NCBI GenBank assembly: GCA_964368875.1
Contig: CAYJDG010000069.1
Span: forward strand, 1 to 7,163
Source: CAYJDG01 sp964368875
Lineage (GTDB): Bacteria > Pseudomonadota > Alphaproteobacteria > Micavibrionales > Micavibrionaceae
Length of the DNA: 7,163 nucleotides
Direction: 5' to 3'
The notes under the pieces: generated by a model
The model's input: only the letters and a program-made list of their open reading frames with translations
What the model was told of the DNA's origin: nothing
Databases searched by the model: none
Shown: in pieces, positions 1 through 5,831 of the stretch
Layout: the number at the start of each line of letters is the position of its first letter
How positions within the stretch are numbered: position 1 is the first letter of the stretch
Made by a program: the position numbers and the translations under genes

Positions 1-449
1 ACGTCCATTGTGACCGTACCCAGTTTCGGGTTCGGCATCAGGCCGCGTGGACCGAGAACCTTGGCCACTTTCGCCATCACCGGCATCATATCCGGCGTCG
101 CGATACAGCGATCAAAGTTGATCTGTCCGGCAAGGATCTGCTCGACGAGGTCGTCTGCACCAACGATGTCAGCTCCGGCAGCTTTCGCTTCTTCGGCTTT
201 CTTGTCTTTGGCGAAAACGGCAACGCGAACTTTGGCACCGGTTCCGTTCGGCAGTTCAACCACACCGCGGACGGTCTGATCGTTCTGACGTGGATCAATG
301 CCGAGGTTCATCGAGATTTCGATGGTCTCATCGAACTTGCGTTCTTTGGCGTTTGCTTTGAGGATCGCTACGGCTTCTTCAATCGAATAGGCTTTCGAGC
401 GGTCAACAGTTGCAGAGATTTTCTGCATTTTCTTAGCTTGCTTGGCCAT
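1..449 (-). CDS. rplA: 50S ribosomal protein L1 (partial, C-terminus beyond the left edge)
   Basis: This gene encodes L1, which binds 23S rRNA at the L1 stalk, helps move deacylated tRNA out of the E site, and in many bacteria represses its own operon by binding the rplK leader mRNA. About 149 codons are present of the roughly 230 usual for the family, so the last third lies outside the window. The reading frame starts MAKQAKKMQKIS at 449 and runs open to position 1. It contains the family hallmark GPRGLMPNPKLGTV near residues 132-145, with the conserved FDETIEISMNLGID segment near residues 39-52. The ATG lies only 2 nt after the rplK stop, so the two are almost certainly co-translated, and any ribosome binding site lies inside the rplK 3' end. 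No frameshift or odd composition is visible. Confidence 0.97.
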   Translation of the reverse strand, partial: MAKQAKKMQKISATVDRSKAYSIEEAVAILKANAKERKFDETIEISMNLGIDPRQNDQTVRGVVELPNGTGAKVRVAVFAKDKKAEEAKAAGADIVGADDLVEQILAGQINFDRCIATPDMMPVMAKVAKVLGPRGLMPNPKLGTVTMD

Positions 450-451
450 GA

Positions 452-886
452 TTAACCCTCCACCACTTCAATGCCCATCGAACGGGCAGACCCGGCGATG
501 ATTTTCTTCGCTTGGGCCACATCGTTTGCGTTGAGGTCGACCATCTTCGCTTTGGCAATCTCTTCGAGTTGCTTCTGCGTGATGCGACCGACGGTTGCGC
601 CTTTACCAGGAGTCGTCGAACCTTTTTGCAGTTTGACGGCTTTCTTGATGAAGTACGTAACCGGTGGGGTCTTCATTTCGAAGGTGAAAGAACGGTCTTC
701 GAACACGGTGATAACGACCGGGATAGGCATACCTTTTTCCATGTCATTCGTCTTGGCGTTAAAGCCCTTACAGAATTCCATGATGTTGACGCCGTGCTGA
801 CCGAGAGCAGGTCCGATCGGCGGAGATGGGTTGGCGCTACCGGCTGCAACTTGCAGCTTGATATAGCCTTTTACTTTCTTAGCCAT
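452..886 (-). CDS. rplK: 50S ribosomal protein L11
   Basis: L11 forms the GTPase-associated centre of the large subunit together with 23S rRNA helices 43-44 and the L10/L12 stalk. The protein has 144 residues, a normal full length. The N-terminal domain has the characteristic PPIGPALGQHGVNIMEFCKG segment near residues 22-41. The C-terminal RNA-binding domain runs from about residue 70 and ends in the typical GSARSMGIEVVEG. The start is well fixed by a strong GGAGG ribosome binding site at 893-897, 6 nt before the ATG, followed by MAKKVKGYIKLQ, the expected N-terminus. It is the first gene of the rplK-rplA unit. Its upstream neighbour is unusual: the expected nusG is displaced by about 2.7 kb of other genes. 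Confidence 0.98.
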   Translation of the reverse strand: MAKKVKGYIKLQVAAGSANPSPPIGPALGQHGVNIMEFCKGFNAKTNDMEKGMPIPVVITVFEDRSFTFEMKTPPVTYFIKKAVKLQKGSTTPGKGATVGRITQKQLEEIAKAKMVDLNANDVAQAKKIIAGSARSMGIEVVEG

Positions 887-892
887 GAATAT

Positions 893-1045
893 CCTCCAGC
901 TAAAAGGTTGAGAGGAGTGTGGTACGGCTCCGGCAGGCGATCCCTTTCGGGCTCATTTAACCAGCTACCTTCCACACAGTTCAGGCGGGTTATAGGCTGG
1001 GAAAGCCTTGAGACGCAAGGAAAAACCCTTCTCACGGGTCCATTC
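893..1045 (-). promoter_or_regulatory. Structured 5' leader of rplK-rplA, candidate L1 autoregulatory site
   Basis: About 150 nt of untranslated RNA lies between the predicted promoter and the rplK start. Read on the minus strand, visible foldable elements are: CCTTG/CAAGG at 1016-1020 and 1006-1010 with a 5-nt loop; CCC-GAAA-GGG, a GNRA-capped hairpin at 942-951; and an enclosing helix AGCTGGTT (959-966) with AACC (906-909) and AGCT (898-901), separated on the 3' side by UUUU. The last strand abuts the GGAGG ribosome binding site. TCCTC at 912-916 could instead pair with GAGGA at 892-896. Placing an L1-repressor site in the rplK leader is established for E. coli and some archaea. Assigning this particular fold is inference. 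Confidence 0.4.
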
Positions 1046-1051
1046 GGTCAA

Positions 1052-1080
1052 GTAAGAGGCATCGCAATAAATTATGTCAA
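1052..1080 (-). promoter_or_regulatory. Predicted sigma70-type promoter for rplK-rplA
   Basis: On the minus strand a perfect -35 box TTGACA lies at 1075-1080, followed by a 17-nt spacer and TCTTAC at 1052-1057 as a weaker -10 box. The spacer is AT-rich next to the -35. The site begins 6 nt after the stop codon of the preceding 65-residue gene and would start transcription near 1045. A dedicated promoter in front of rplK matches the arrangement in E. coli, where rplK-rplA has its own promoter after nusG. Confidence 0.55.
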
Positions 1081-1086
1081 ATACAG

Positions 1087-1284
1087 TTAGGCGCTAAAGG
1101 GAGAGCGTTTGCCGATAACCACGCCCATAGGCTGAGCCGGGCTTTTATCCTTATGTCCCGAAGCGCTGGTGCCCCAGCGAGAGTCGGTGGCAGATGGCGA
1201 TTGCCCGATAGTCGGGCCAACGAAATAGTCTTTCAATGAAACCGTTCCCGGACGGCGATTGGGCGAATGAGTAAACCAAGACAT
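1087..1284 (-). CDS. Hypothetical 65-residue protein, third gene of the insert
   Basis: I do not recognise this protein. The frame MSWFTHSPNRRPGTV... runs 65 residues, ending in GKRSPFSA. It has no membrane segment or signal peptide and is rich in Ser, Pro, Gly and basic residues, with a short more hydrophobic stretch LKDYFVGPTIG near residues 17-27. The rest looks extended or disordered. The start at 1284 is chosen because an AGGGAG ribosome binding site lies 8 nt upstream. The longer in-frame start at 1362 would overlap the preceding gene by 56 nt and its extra residues look like non-coding sequence. It follows the channel-like gene by 22 nt in the same direction, so co-transcription is likely. 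Whether it is a real gene rests on the ribosome binding site and spacing. It could be a soluble partner of the adjacent membrane proteins, but nothing in the sequence proves that. Confidence 0.6.
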   Translation of the reverse strand: MSWFTHSPNRRPGTVSLKDYFVGPTIGQSPSATDSRWGTSASGHKDKSPAQPMGVVIGKRSPFSA

Positions 1285-1306
1285 AGCGATGACTCCCTGT
1301 CGTTTT

Positions 1307-1693
1307 TTATTTAGTCTTTTTAGAAGAAATTGCTTTCTTTGGCAAATCTTCCTCATCCTCATCTAGGTGAAACTTCAGCATGGTTTTGTGCAGGATCGGT
1401 AGCAGCATGGCCCCGGTAATTGCAATCAGGAACAGGCCGCTATAAAGCGCATAAAACGAGGCAAAGATTTTTCCTGCACCCGTATGCATATCACTTGCCG
1501 GACCCATGCCGGAGAGGATCATCGACGCATTCTGGAAGGCATCAAGCCACGGCATATGCTCGGTCAGTTTATAGCCGAGCACGCCGACCAGCAAAGAGGC
1601 GACAATCAACCCGAAAATAGTCAGGCCACTGCGCATCACGCGATGGAGAACGTTGTGAAAAGGAGAGAGCTGCGGGGCCTGCTTATACGTCAT
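1307..1693 (-). CDS. Two-helix membrane protein resembling a potassium-channel pore module
   Basis: The 128-residue protein has two clear transmembrane segments, about residues 23-43 (GLTIFGLIVASLLVGVLGYKL) and 79-100 (FYALYSGLFLIAITGAMLLPIL). Between them lies an amphipathic stretch WLDAFQNASMILSGMGP (49-65), placed where the pore helix and filter of a two-transmembrane potassium channel would lie. The GYG-type filter is absent, and SGMGP occupies its place. The C-terminus is short and charged (DEDEEDLPKK...KKTK). I recall similar small proteins annotated as ion-channel-like or hypothetical, but cannot confirm this here. The start is supported by AGAGG about 6 nt before the ATG. It sits 28 nt after the ABC exporter stop and 22 nt before the next gene, so it is probably co-expressed with both. 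A transport role is inferred, and it could instead be a regulatory or structural membrane protein. Confidence 0.8.
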   Translation of the reverse strand: MTYKQAPQLSPFHNVLHRVMRSGLTIFGLIVASLLVGVLGYKLTEHMPWLDAFQNASMILSGMGPASDMHTGAGKIFASFYALYSGLFLIAITGAMLLPILHKTMLKFHLDEDEEDLPKKAISSKKTK

Positions 1694-1721
1694 GATAACC
1701 TCTGGGAAACTCTACACCCGC

Positions 1722-3512
1722 TTAGGCAGCCTCGCCCCGGGCTTGTTGCTGTTGCTGGTAATTCGTCCACAGCATGCGGAACAGGCCCGGATCGCTCAGC
1801 AACTGGCTGAACGTACCGTCCTGCACCAGTTGTCCCTGATCCATGACCAGAACCCGGTCAAAAAGTGGCAGGAGGTGCAACCGGTGCAGAGATGAAATGA
1901 GCGCCGTATCCGGAAAGTTCCGCAAAATGTCTTCGTAGATTTTGCCCTCGGTCAACAGATCAACGCTGCTGGTCGGCTCATCCATGAGCAGGATCGACGA
2001 TCCTCGCGCCGCCAATAGACCGCGCGCCAGAGCCAGACGCTGCTTTTCACCGCCCGACAGATTGACACCCTTCTCGCGGATATCGGACTGCATGCCATTT
2101 GGCAGGCGCGCAACCACATCCGAGAAATGTGCAAGCCGCACTGCCTGCGCGACATCTGCTTCGGGGACATCAAGCCCGATGGTAATATTATAGAGAATGG
2201 TGTTTTCAAAAATCTCAGGATCCTGCGGCACCAGCGTTGTCTGGCCAAACAGACTGCCAAGATTTTCCAACGATATTCCATCAAGCATAGCCGTCGCCTG
2301 ATCGGGCTGATAAAGACCGCGCAACACGGCGAGCAGAGTTGATTTCCCCGCACCACTCGCGCCGATCACAGCGATTTTTTCACCGCGCTTGAGGCTGAAG
2401 CCAATATCGCGCAGCGAAGCGAGATGCAGGCCCTGCTCTTCTTTCCGGCGGTGCGAAAACGTGAGATTTGTGATCTCAAGTTTCTTCCAGCTGGTGATCT
2501 CTGCCGCAGGCGGCGCAGTGCCAGCAGCATCCGCCGCCGCGATCAGTTCAACTGCTTCGAAGTCGGTTTTCCAGCGAATGACCTGCTGGTAGTTATTGGC
2601 AAAATTGTAAAACGTATCAGATAACAAACGAATATACTGATAGATCGCAACCGTCGTGCCGATCATGACCGCGCCAGTGGTCGCAAGTTGCGTCCAGATA
2701 TAGCCGCCTATGATTGCGATATCGAGTATGACGATGCAGACAGTCAGGATCATGTATTTGGTTTCGTGGAGGCGGATTTCCTTGCTGAAAATCGGCCAGA
2801 TATGATCAATTTTTTCGATCAGGCTCGTCCGGGTGCGCGCGCCAAGGCGCAACGAAATGATCGTCGTGATATTGCTGACGTAATCAAAAAAGGTCGCAGC
2901 GATTTTATGCTCGCCTTCGTTCTCTGCCGAATAGAGCGGGATCAGATGACGGTCAAAACGCGACAGGACAAGACCGATAAGAATAGTACATGCAACTGCA
3001 ATCAGGCCGATCAGAGGCGCGAGATAAATGATCACGGCAAACGACATGATGACCTGCGTCGCCATCATGATGTAGACGAACTGCGTCTGACCAAACTGGA
3101 ACAGGCAATCCGAGGCTTTGCGCACGCGGTTGATCGTATCGCCCGAATGATGATCCTGATGCCACGCAATCGGCAAACCCTGCAAAATGCCGTAAAAACG
3201 GTCGATCAGTGCACGGCGCATCTGGAACGCCGCAGACCGCTCCATCTGCCGCGCTGGTTTCCACACCAGCCACGGGGTGCATTCAACCAGCGCATAAACG
3301 CCCAGCCACTTGAAGACATTCATCAGCACATCCGGTCCGCCTTGCTGCAGGGTATTGATGATTGCGGCGAGGACGAGTGGGCGGCACAGCCACAAGAGAT
3401 GACTGGCCGTCAGAAGTGCGAGTGCTTTGGCATAGGTCTTCTTCCAGGTTCCGGCATACGCGAAACACTGGCGGATTAAAAAGACATAGGCGTTATTTTT
3501 AAAAGATGGCAT
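1722..3512 (-). CDS. ABC exporter half-transporter, fused membrane and ATPase domains
   Basis: This 596-residue protein has the type-I exporter layout: an N-terminal six-helix membrane domain (about residues 25-310) fused to a nucleotide-binding domain (about 345-585). It would act as a dimer in the inner membrane, exporting or flipping a substrate with ATP. All catalytic elements are intact: Walker A GASGAGKST (384-392), Q-loop VPQDPE with Q430, signature LSGGE (485-489), Walker B ILLMDEP (507-513) with catalytic E512, D-loop SSVD (515-518) and switch histidine H543. The HHSGDTINRVRKA segment near 121-133 is typical of the exporter membrane domain in proteobacteria. The C-terminus ends in a run of five glutamines. 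The substrate cannot be read from the sequence; lipid, peptide or drug are all possible. The ribosome binding site is weak (AGAG, about 11 nt before the ATG). It is the first gene of the insert, 72 nt after nusG, behind a strong hairpin. Confidence 0.93.
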   Translation of the reverse strand: MPSFKNNAYVFLIRQCFAYAGTWKKTYAKALALLTASHLLWLCRPLVLAAIINTLQQGGPDVLMNVFKWLGVYALVECTPWLVWKPARQMERSAAFQMRRALIDRFYGILQGLPIAWHQDHHSGDTINRVRKASDCLFQFGQTQFVYIMMATQVIMSFAVIIYLAPLIGLIAVACTILIGLVLSRFDRHLIPLYSAENEGEHKIAATFFDYVSNITTIISLRLGARTRTSLIEKIDHIWPIFSKEIRLHETKYMILTVCIVILDIAIIGGYIWTQLATTGAVMIGTTVAIYQYIRLLSDTFYNFANNYQQVIRWKTDFEAVELIAAADAAGTAPPAAEITSWKKLEITNLTFSHRRKEEQGLHLASLRDIGFSLKRGEKIAVIGASGAGKSTLLAVLRGLYQPDQATAMLDGISLENLGSLFGQTTLVPQDPEIFENTILYNITIGLDVPEADVAQAVRLAHFSDVVARLPNGMQSDIREKGVNLSGGEKQRLALARGLLAARGSSILLMDEPTSSVDLLTEGKIYEDILRNFPDTALISSLHRLHLLPLFDRVLVMDQGQLVQDGTFSQLLSDPGLFRMLWTNYQQQQQARGEAA

Positions 3513-3531
3513 TTGGGTTCGTCTCTAATAG

Positions 3532-3562
3532 GAAACGGGAGGCTCGGTAAGCCTCCCGTTTC
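3532..3562 (-). terminator. Perfect 13-bp inverted repeat after nusG, probable terminator or attenuator
   Basis: On the minus strand the arms GAAACGGGAGGCT (3562-3550) and AGCCTCCCGTTTC (3544-3532) are exactly complementary, with a 5-nt loop TACCG. The stem is GC-rich in its upper part and closed by AAA/TTT at its base, the shape of a Rho-independent terminator whose U-tract is partly inside the stem. Only UUUC follows, with no long U-run beyond, so termination may be incomplete. It lies 22 nt after the nusG stop and 19 nt before the ABC exporter start. The symmetry means it could also act on the plus strand, although no plus-strand gene reads into it. Confidence 0.7.
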
Positions 3563-3584
3563 AATCCGGTAGAAGCTTGCAGGC

Positions 3585-4121
3585 TTAAACTTTTTCGACT
3601 TGGCCGAATTCGAGTTCGACAGGAGTCGCGCGGCCAAAAATCGAGACCGAAACTTTGACGCGGCCTTTGGCTTCGTCGATTTCCTCGACCACGCCTTCGA
3701 AAGAGGCAAACGGGCCTTCCATGACTTTGACCTTTTCGCCAATGTCGAATTCGATGGCGTTGCGGGGTTTCTCGATGCCGTCCTTGAGCTGTTGGATCAG
3801 CTGGGCCGCTTCTTTTTCGCTGATTGGCGAAGGTTTGTTGCCAGCACCAAGGAAGCCCGTAACTTTCGGCGTATCCTTGACCAAGTGCCAGATTTCATCG
3901 GACATGGCCATTTTGGCGAGCACGTAACCAGGGAATACTTTGCGTTCGCTGGTGGCGCGCTGGCCGCGTTTGATTTCGACGACTTCTTCAGTCGGGACCA
4001 TGATGTCTTCGATGGCGTCTTCAAGACCCTGCTTGCGGGCTTTTTCACGGATCGCTTCGGCAACCTTGCCTTCGAAGCCGGAATATACGTGCAGGACATA
4101 CCATCTTTTAGCAGCTGACAT
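3585..4121 (-). CDS. nusG: Transcription termination/antitermination factor NusG
   Basis: NusG binds the clamp of RNA polymerase through its N-terminal domain, and contacts Rho or ribosomal protein S10 through its C-terminal KOW domain, linking transcription to translation and termination. The 178 residues match the family length. The NGN domain covers about residues 5-115 (WYVLHVYSGFEGKV near the start, FPGYVLAKM near 64-72, TPKVTGFLGAG near 84-94). The KOW domain lies near 124-178 with the diagnostic GEKVKVMEGPFASFEG. The ribosome binding site AAAGGA lies about 9 nt before the ATG. It follows secE by 27 nt, the classical secE-nusG pair. What is unusual is what comes after it: a strong hairpin and an ABC exporter rather than rplK. 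Confidence 0.98.
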   Translation of the reverse strand: MSAAKRWYVLHVYSGFEGKVAEAIREKARKQGLEDAIEDIMVPTEEVVEIKRGQRATSERKVFPGYVLAKMAMSDEIWHLVKDTPKVTGFLGAGNKPSPISEKEAAQLIQQLKDGIEKPRNAIEFDIGEKVKVMEGPFASFEGVVEEIDEAKGRVKVSVSIFGRATPVELEFGQVEKV

Positions 4122-4148
4122 TTTTTAATATCCTTTCAAAATTCTTTT

Positions 4149-4346
4149 CTAATTACCAAGACCTAGGATCGTCTTAACGATCCACGCCAGAATCTGGTCG
4201 GCGGTGAACATAAAGATCGACGCAATCACTACCATGATGAACACGGCAATCACGCTCTGCGTGGTTTCCTTACGGGTCGGCCAGGTAACCTTCTGGGCCT
4301 CGGAGCGGACCTGCTTCAAAAATTCAAACGGTGCAAACTTAGCCAT
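4149..4346 (-). CDS. secE: Preprotein translocase subunit SecE
   Basis: SecE clamps the two halves of SecY in the SecYEG protein-conducting channel of the inner membrane. The 65 residues match the short, single-helix form common in most bacteria, unlike the three-helix E. coli form. The conserved cytoplasmic amphipathic helix with SEAQKVTWPTRKET (about residues 15-28) is present, followed by one transmembrane segment, about residues 30-58 (SVIAVFIMVVIASIFMF at its core). The ribosome binding site AAGGA lies about 6 nt before the ATG. It is the first gene of the secE-nusG unit. A tRNA-Trp gene often precedes secE; none is visible here. Confidence 0.96.
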   Translation of the reverse strand: MAKFAPFEFLKQVRSEAQKVTWPTRKETTQSVIAVFIMVVIASIFMFTADQILAWIVKTILGLGN

Positions 4347-4417
4347 CTTTAATCCTTAAACTTCCATCCCGTTTTCCGGTGTGGTTCGTAGACGCGCGGG
4401 GCGTTGGGGAGAACCGG

Positions 4418-4447
4418 ATTGTCAGGGAATATTGCGGTTGTAGTCAA
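4418..4447 (-). promoter_or_regulatory. Predicted promoter for secE-nusG
   Basis: On the minus strand TTGACT at 4442-4447 (5 of 6 matches to the -35 consensus) is followed by an 18-nt spacer and GACAAT at 4418-4423 (4 of 6 matches to the -10 consensus). Transcription would begin near 4411, giving a leader of about 65 nt before secE. An overlapping alternative uses TTGCTT and TACAAC with a 17-nt spacer slightly upstream. This is a consensus match only. A promoter is expected here because the upstream gene is an unrelated metal exporter. Confidence 0.45.
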
Positions 4448-4468
4448 ACCTTGCCGTAAAAGCAAGAT
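4446..4468 (-). terminator. Weak hairpin after the CDF exporter, possible terminator
   Basis: On the minus strand ATCTTGC (4468-4462) can pair with GCAAGGT (4454-4448), with one G-U pair, across a 7-nt loop. Only three T residues follow before the predicted -35 box of secE. It sits 24 nt after the CDF stop. The position is right for a terminator between unrelated genes, but the stem is modest and the T-tract short, so the call is tentative. Confidence 0.3.
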
Positions 4469-4491
4469 CGAAAGGTTATTTTCTATAATTA

Positions 4492-5445
4492 TTAATGCAC
4501 GCCTTCGCAGGGGCTGCAATCCTCGGCGCTGTATTCGAGCTGGATGGTCGCATGCTCGATGCCGAAGCGATCCTTCAGGACCGCGTGGATCTTCCGCATC
4601 ATTTCAGTCTGATCCAGCCCCGGCGTCAGGACGGCGTGGAGAGTCAGGACCTTGCGCTGATCAGTCAGCGACCAGGCATGGACATCGTGCACGTCGGTCA
4701 CTCCGGGGAGGTCGCCAACCGCGGCGCCGATGCGTGCCGCATCGATCCCGTCGGGCGTTCCCTGCAACAGGATATGCGACGACTTGCGGATGATCGTCCA
4801 CGCGCCACGTAAAATCAGCAGAGAAACCAAGACTGACAGAATCGGGTCAATCGGCATCCAGCCAGTCACCATGATGATACCGGCGGCAACTATCGCCGCA
4901 ACCGACCCAAGCAGGTCGCCCATGATATGCAGCGCAGCCCCTTTCATGTTGAGGTTGTCGCGTTCACCGCGGCTGAGAACCCAGAACCCGATGATATTGA
5001 CGACGAGACCCGTTGCCGCAATCGCGAACATCGCTCCCCCCATCACTTCAACGGGATGCCATAGACGCACCAAAGCCGCCCCGACGATGCCGGCAGCAAT
5101 CACAAACAGCGCGAGGCCATTGGCAAAGGCGGCGAGAATTTGAAAGCGGTGATAGCCGTAGGACCGCTGGGGATCAGGTGATTTTTTAGCGATCCGAAAC
5201 GCCAGCCATGCCAAAAGCAGGGCCGCACTGTCGGTCAGCATATGGCCGGCATCCGCAAGCAAGGCAAGCGATCCCGAGAGCCACCCGCCGACCGCTTCGA
5301 CGACCATGAACCCCATGGTTAAAATCATCACCCAGAAAATGCGCCGCTCGTTGTCCGATGTCACTTCCGGTGCATGGCTGTGCCCATGATCGTGATCGTG
5401 GTCATGATGATCGCAAGGGCCAGAATGTGCGTGGTGATCAGACAT
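4492..5445 (-). CDS. Cation diffusion facilitator (CDF) metal exporter, ZitB/CzcD type
   Basis: This inner-membrane exporter very probably exchanges cytoplasmic Zn2+ (or Co2+/Cd2+) for protons. The 317 residues show six membrane segments between about 35 and 215, then a cytoplasmic domain of about 90 residues that binds metal and dimerises. The transport-site motifs are intact: ADAGHMLTD in TM2, with D65, H68 and D72, and ALHIMGD in TM5, with H173 and D177. HxxxD in both helices is the zinc-type pattern of the ZitB/CzcD group. The N-terminus is His/Asp-rich (DHHDHDHDHGHSH at 12-24) and the C-terminus ends with CSPC; both are potential extra metal ligands. It is transcribed away from a small plus-strand membrane-protein gene. 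The start is placed at the ATG giving the full His-rich tail, although the ribosome binding site (GAAAGAA) is weak. Confidence 0.94.
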   Translation of the reverse strand: MSDHHAHSGPCDHHDHDHDHGHSHAPEVTSDNERRIFWVMILTMGFMVVEAVGGWLSGSLALLADAGHMLTDSAALLLAWLAFRIAKKSPDPQRSYGYHRFQILAAFANGLALFVIAAGIVGAALVRLWHPVEVMGGAMFAIAATGLVVNIIGFWVLSRGERDNLNMKGAALHIMGDLLGSVAAIVAAGIIMVTGWMPIDPILSVLVSLLILRGAWTIIRKSSHILLQGTPDGIDAARIGAAVGDLPGVTDVHDVHAWSLTDQRKVLTLHAVLTPGLDQTEMMRKIHAVLKDRFGIEHATIQLEYSAEDCSPCEGVH

Positions 5446-5656
5446 AAGGGCATTCTTTCAGTGAGAGGCGTATTTTATTCAAGGTTTTTATACCCCAAAC
5501 CCCTGCTGTTGGAGAACACTATTCATAAAATCCGTAAATTTCGCCCGATAACCAAAATATGATCAGAAAAAAATTTATTTAGAATGCTGCGCGGGTGTTT
5601 CCTTTGCGTTCATCCGTTTTATATGGAGCTATGCCCTTTCGAAAGGATCCCTCCCT
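5446..5656. other. Divergent intergenic region between the CDF exporter and a small membrane-protein gene
   Basis: This 211-nt AT-rich spacer should hold the start signals of two divergent genes. On the minus strand a TATAAA box lies at about 5486-5491, preceded by the G-rich direct repeat GGGGTTTGGGG, but no good -35 box is spaced to it. On the plus strand TTATAT/TATATG at 5619-5625 could be a -10 box, also without a good -35. An A-run with AAATTT lies at about 5567-5577. No convincing metal-regulator operator (long inverted repeat or MerR-type 19-20 nt spacer) is seen. Confidence 0.35.
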
Positions 5657-5821
5657 ATGCGTTTTATCGTCCTGACGCTGATCACCCTCGCGATTTACGG
5701 ATTAACCGTCTACATCCAGTCCACGCCCGAACACCCTGGGCAAGTGGCTTTCAAGATCTGCGACATCCCTCTCCCACTCTGCAGCCCGGACTCTGACGAG
5801 CCTGGCCATCGCCAGTCATAG
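5657..5821 (+). CDS. Hypothetical 54-residue single-pass membrane protein
   Basis: I do not recognise this small protein. The frame starts MRFIVLTLITLAIYGLTVYI, one N-terminal hydrophobic helix (about residues 3-20) with a positive residue before it, consistent with an inner-membrane anchor or uncleaved signal. A polar tail of about 34 residues follows, with two cysteines (C35, C42) and several prolines, ending DEPGHRQS. Codon third positions are strongly G/C-biased (about 38 of 53 by hand count), as expected for a coding frame here. A ribosome binding site AAAGGA lies about 9 nt before the ATG. It diverges from the CDF exporter, and its stop is 10 nt from the end of the convergent sulfatase-fold gene. 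An envelope location is likely; a functional link to either neighbour is not shown. Confidence 0.6.
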   Translation: MRFIVLTLITLAIYGLTVYIQSTPEHPGQVAFKICDIPLPLCSPDSDEPGHRQS

Positions 5822-5830
5822 GTTTGTTTT
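5802..5830 (+). terminator. Possible terminator at the end of the 54-residue gene
   Basis: CTGGC (5802-5806) and GCCAG (5811-5815) form a perfect 5-bp stem with a 4-nt loop, overlapping the last codons of the small gene. A T-rich stretch TTTGTTTT follows at 5823-5830, but starts 7 nt beyond the stem, which is further than in a classical intrinsic terminator. The site lies at the junction of two convergent genes, where a terminator is expected. Confidence 0.3.
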
Positions 5831-5831
5831 A

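Noticed and set aside
1021..1040. ACCC-GGGT stem followed by five T residues, as a terminator of the three-gene insert
   Set aside because: Only 4 bp of good stem with a 7-nt loop, and it lies just downstream of the predicted rplK start site, where a terminator would block the ribosomal genes; attenuation is conceivable but unsupported.
512..1090. Plus-strand open frame of 192 codons across rplK and its leader
   Set aside because: It is antisense to rplK, runs through the leader and promoter, and has no known domain.
1087..1362. Longer 91-residue version of the orphan protein starting at 1362
   Set aside because: It overlaps the channel-like gene by 56 nt, its extra N-terminal residues read like a shadow frame, and the internal ATG at 1284 has a good ribosome binding site.
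2688..3479. Long plus-strand open frame of 263 codons opposite the ABC exporter
   Set aside because: It lies antisense to a gene with complete ABC motifs, shows no recognisable domain, and has composition typical of a reverse-strand shadow.
3600..4118. Plus-strand open frame of 172 codons opposite nusG
   Set aside because: It is antisense to an unmistakable nusG; the Phe/Asp/Ala-rich product is what the complement of a Lys/Glu-rich gene gives.
4347..4491. Possible tRNA-Trp gene upstream of secE
   Set aside because: Such a gene is common here, but no cloverleaf, T-loop GGTTCGAATCC or anticodon arm can be found on either strand in this interval.
5584..5796. 70-codon plus-strand frame overlapping the 54-residue gene
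   Set aside because: It is out of frame with the better-supported gene, has no ribosome binding site, and encodes no membrane segment or recognisable motif.
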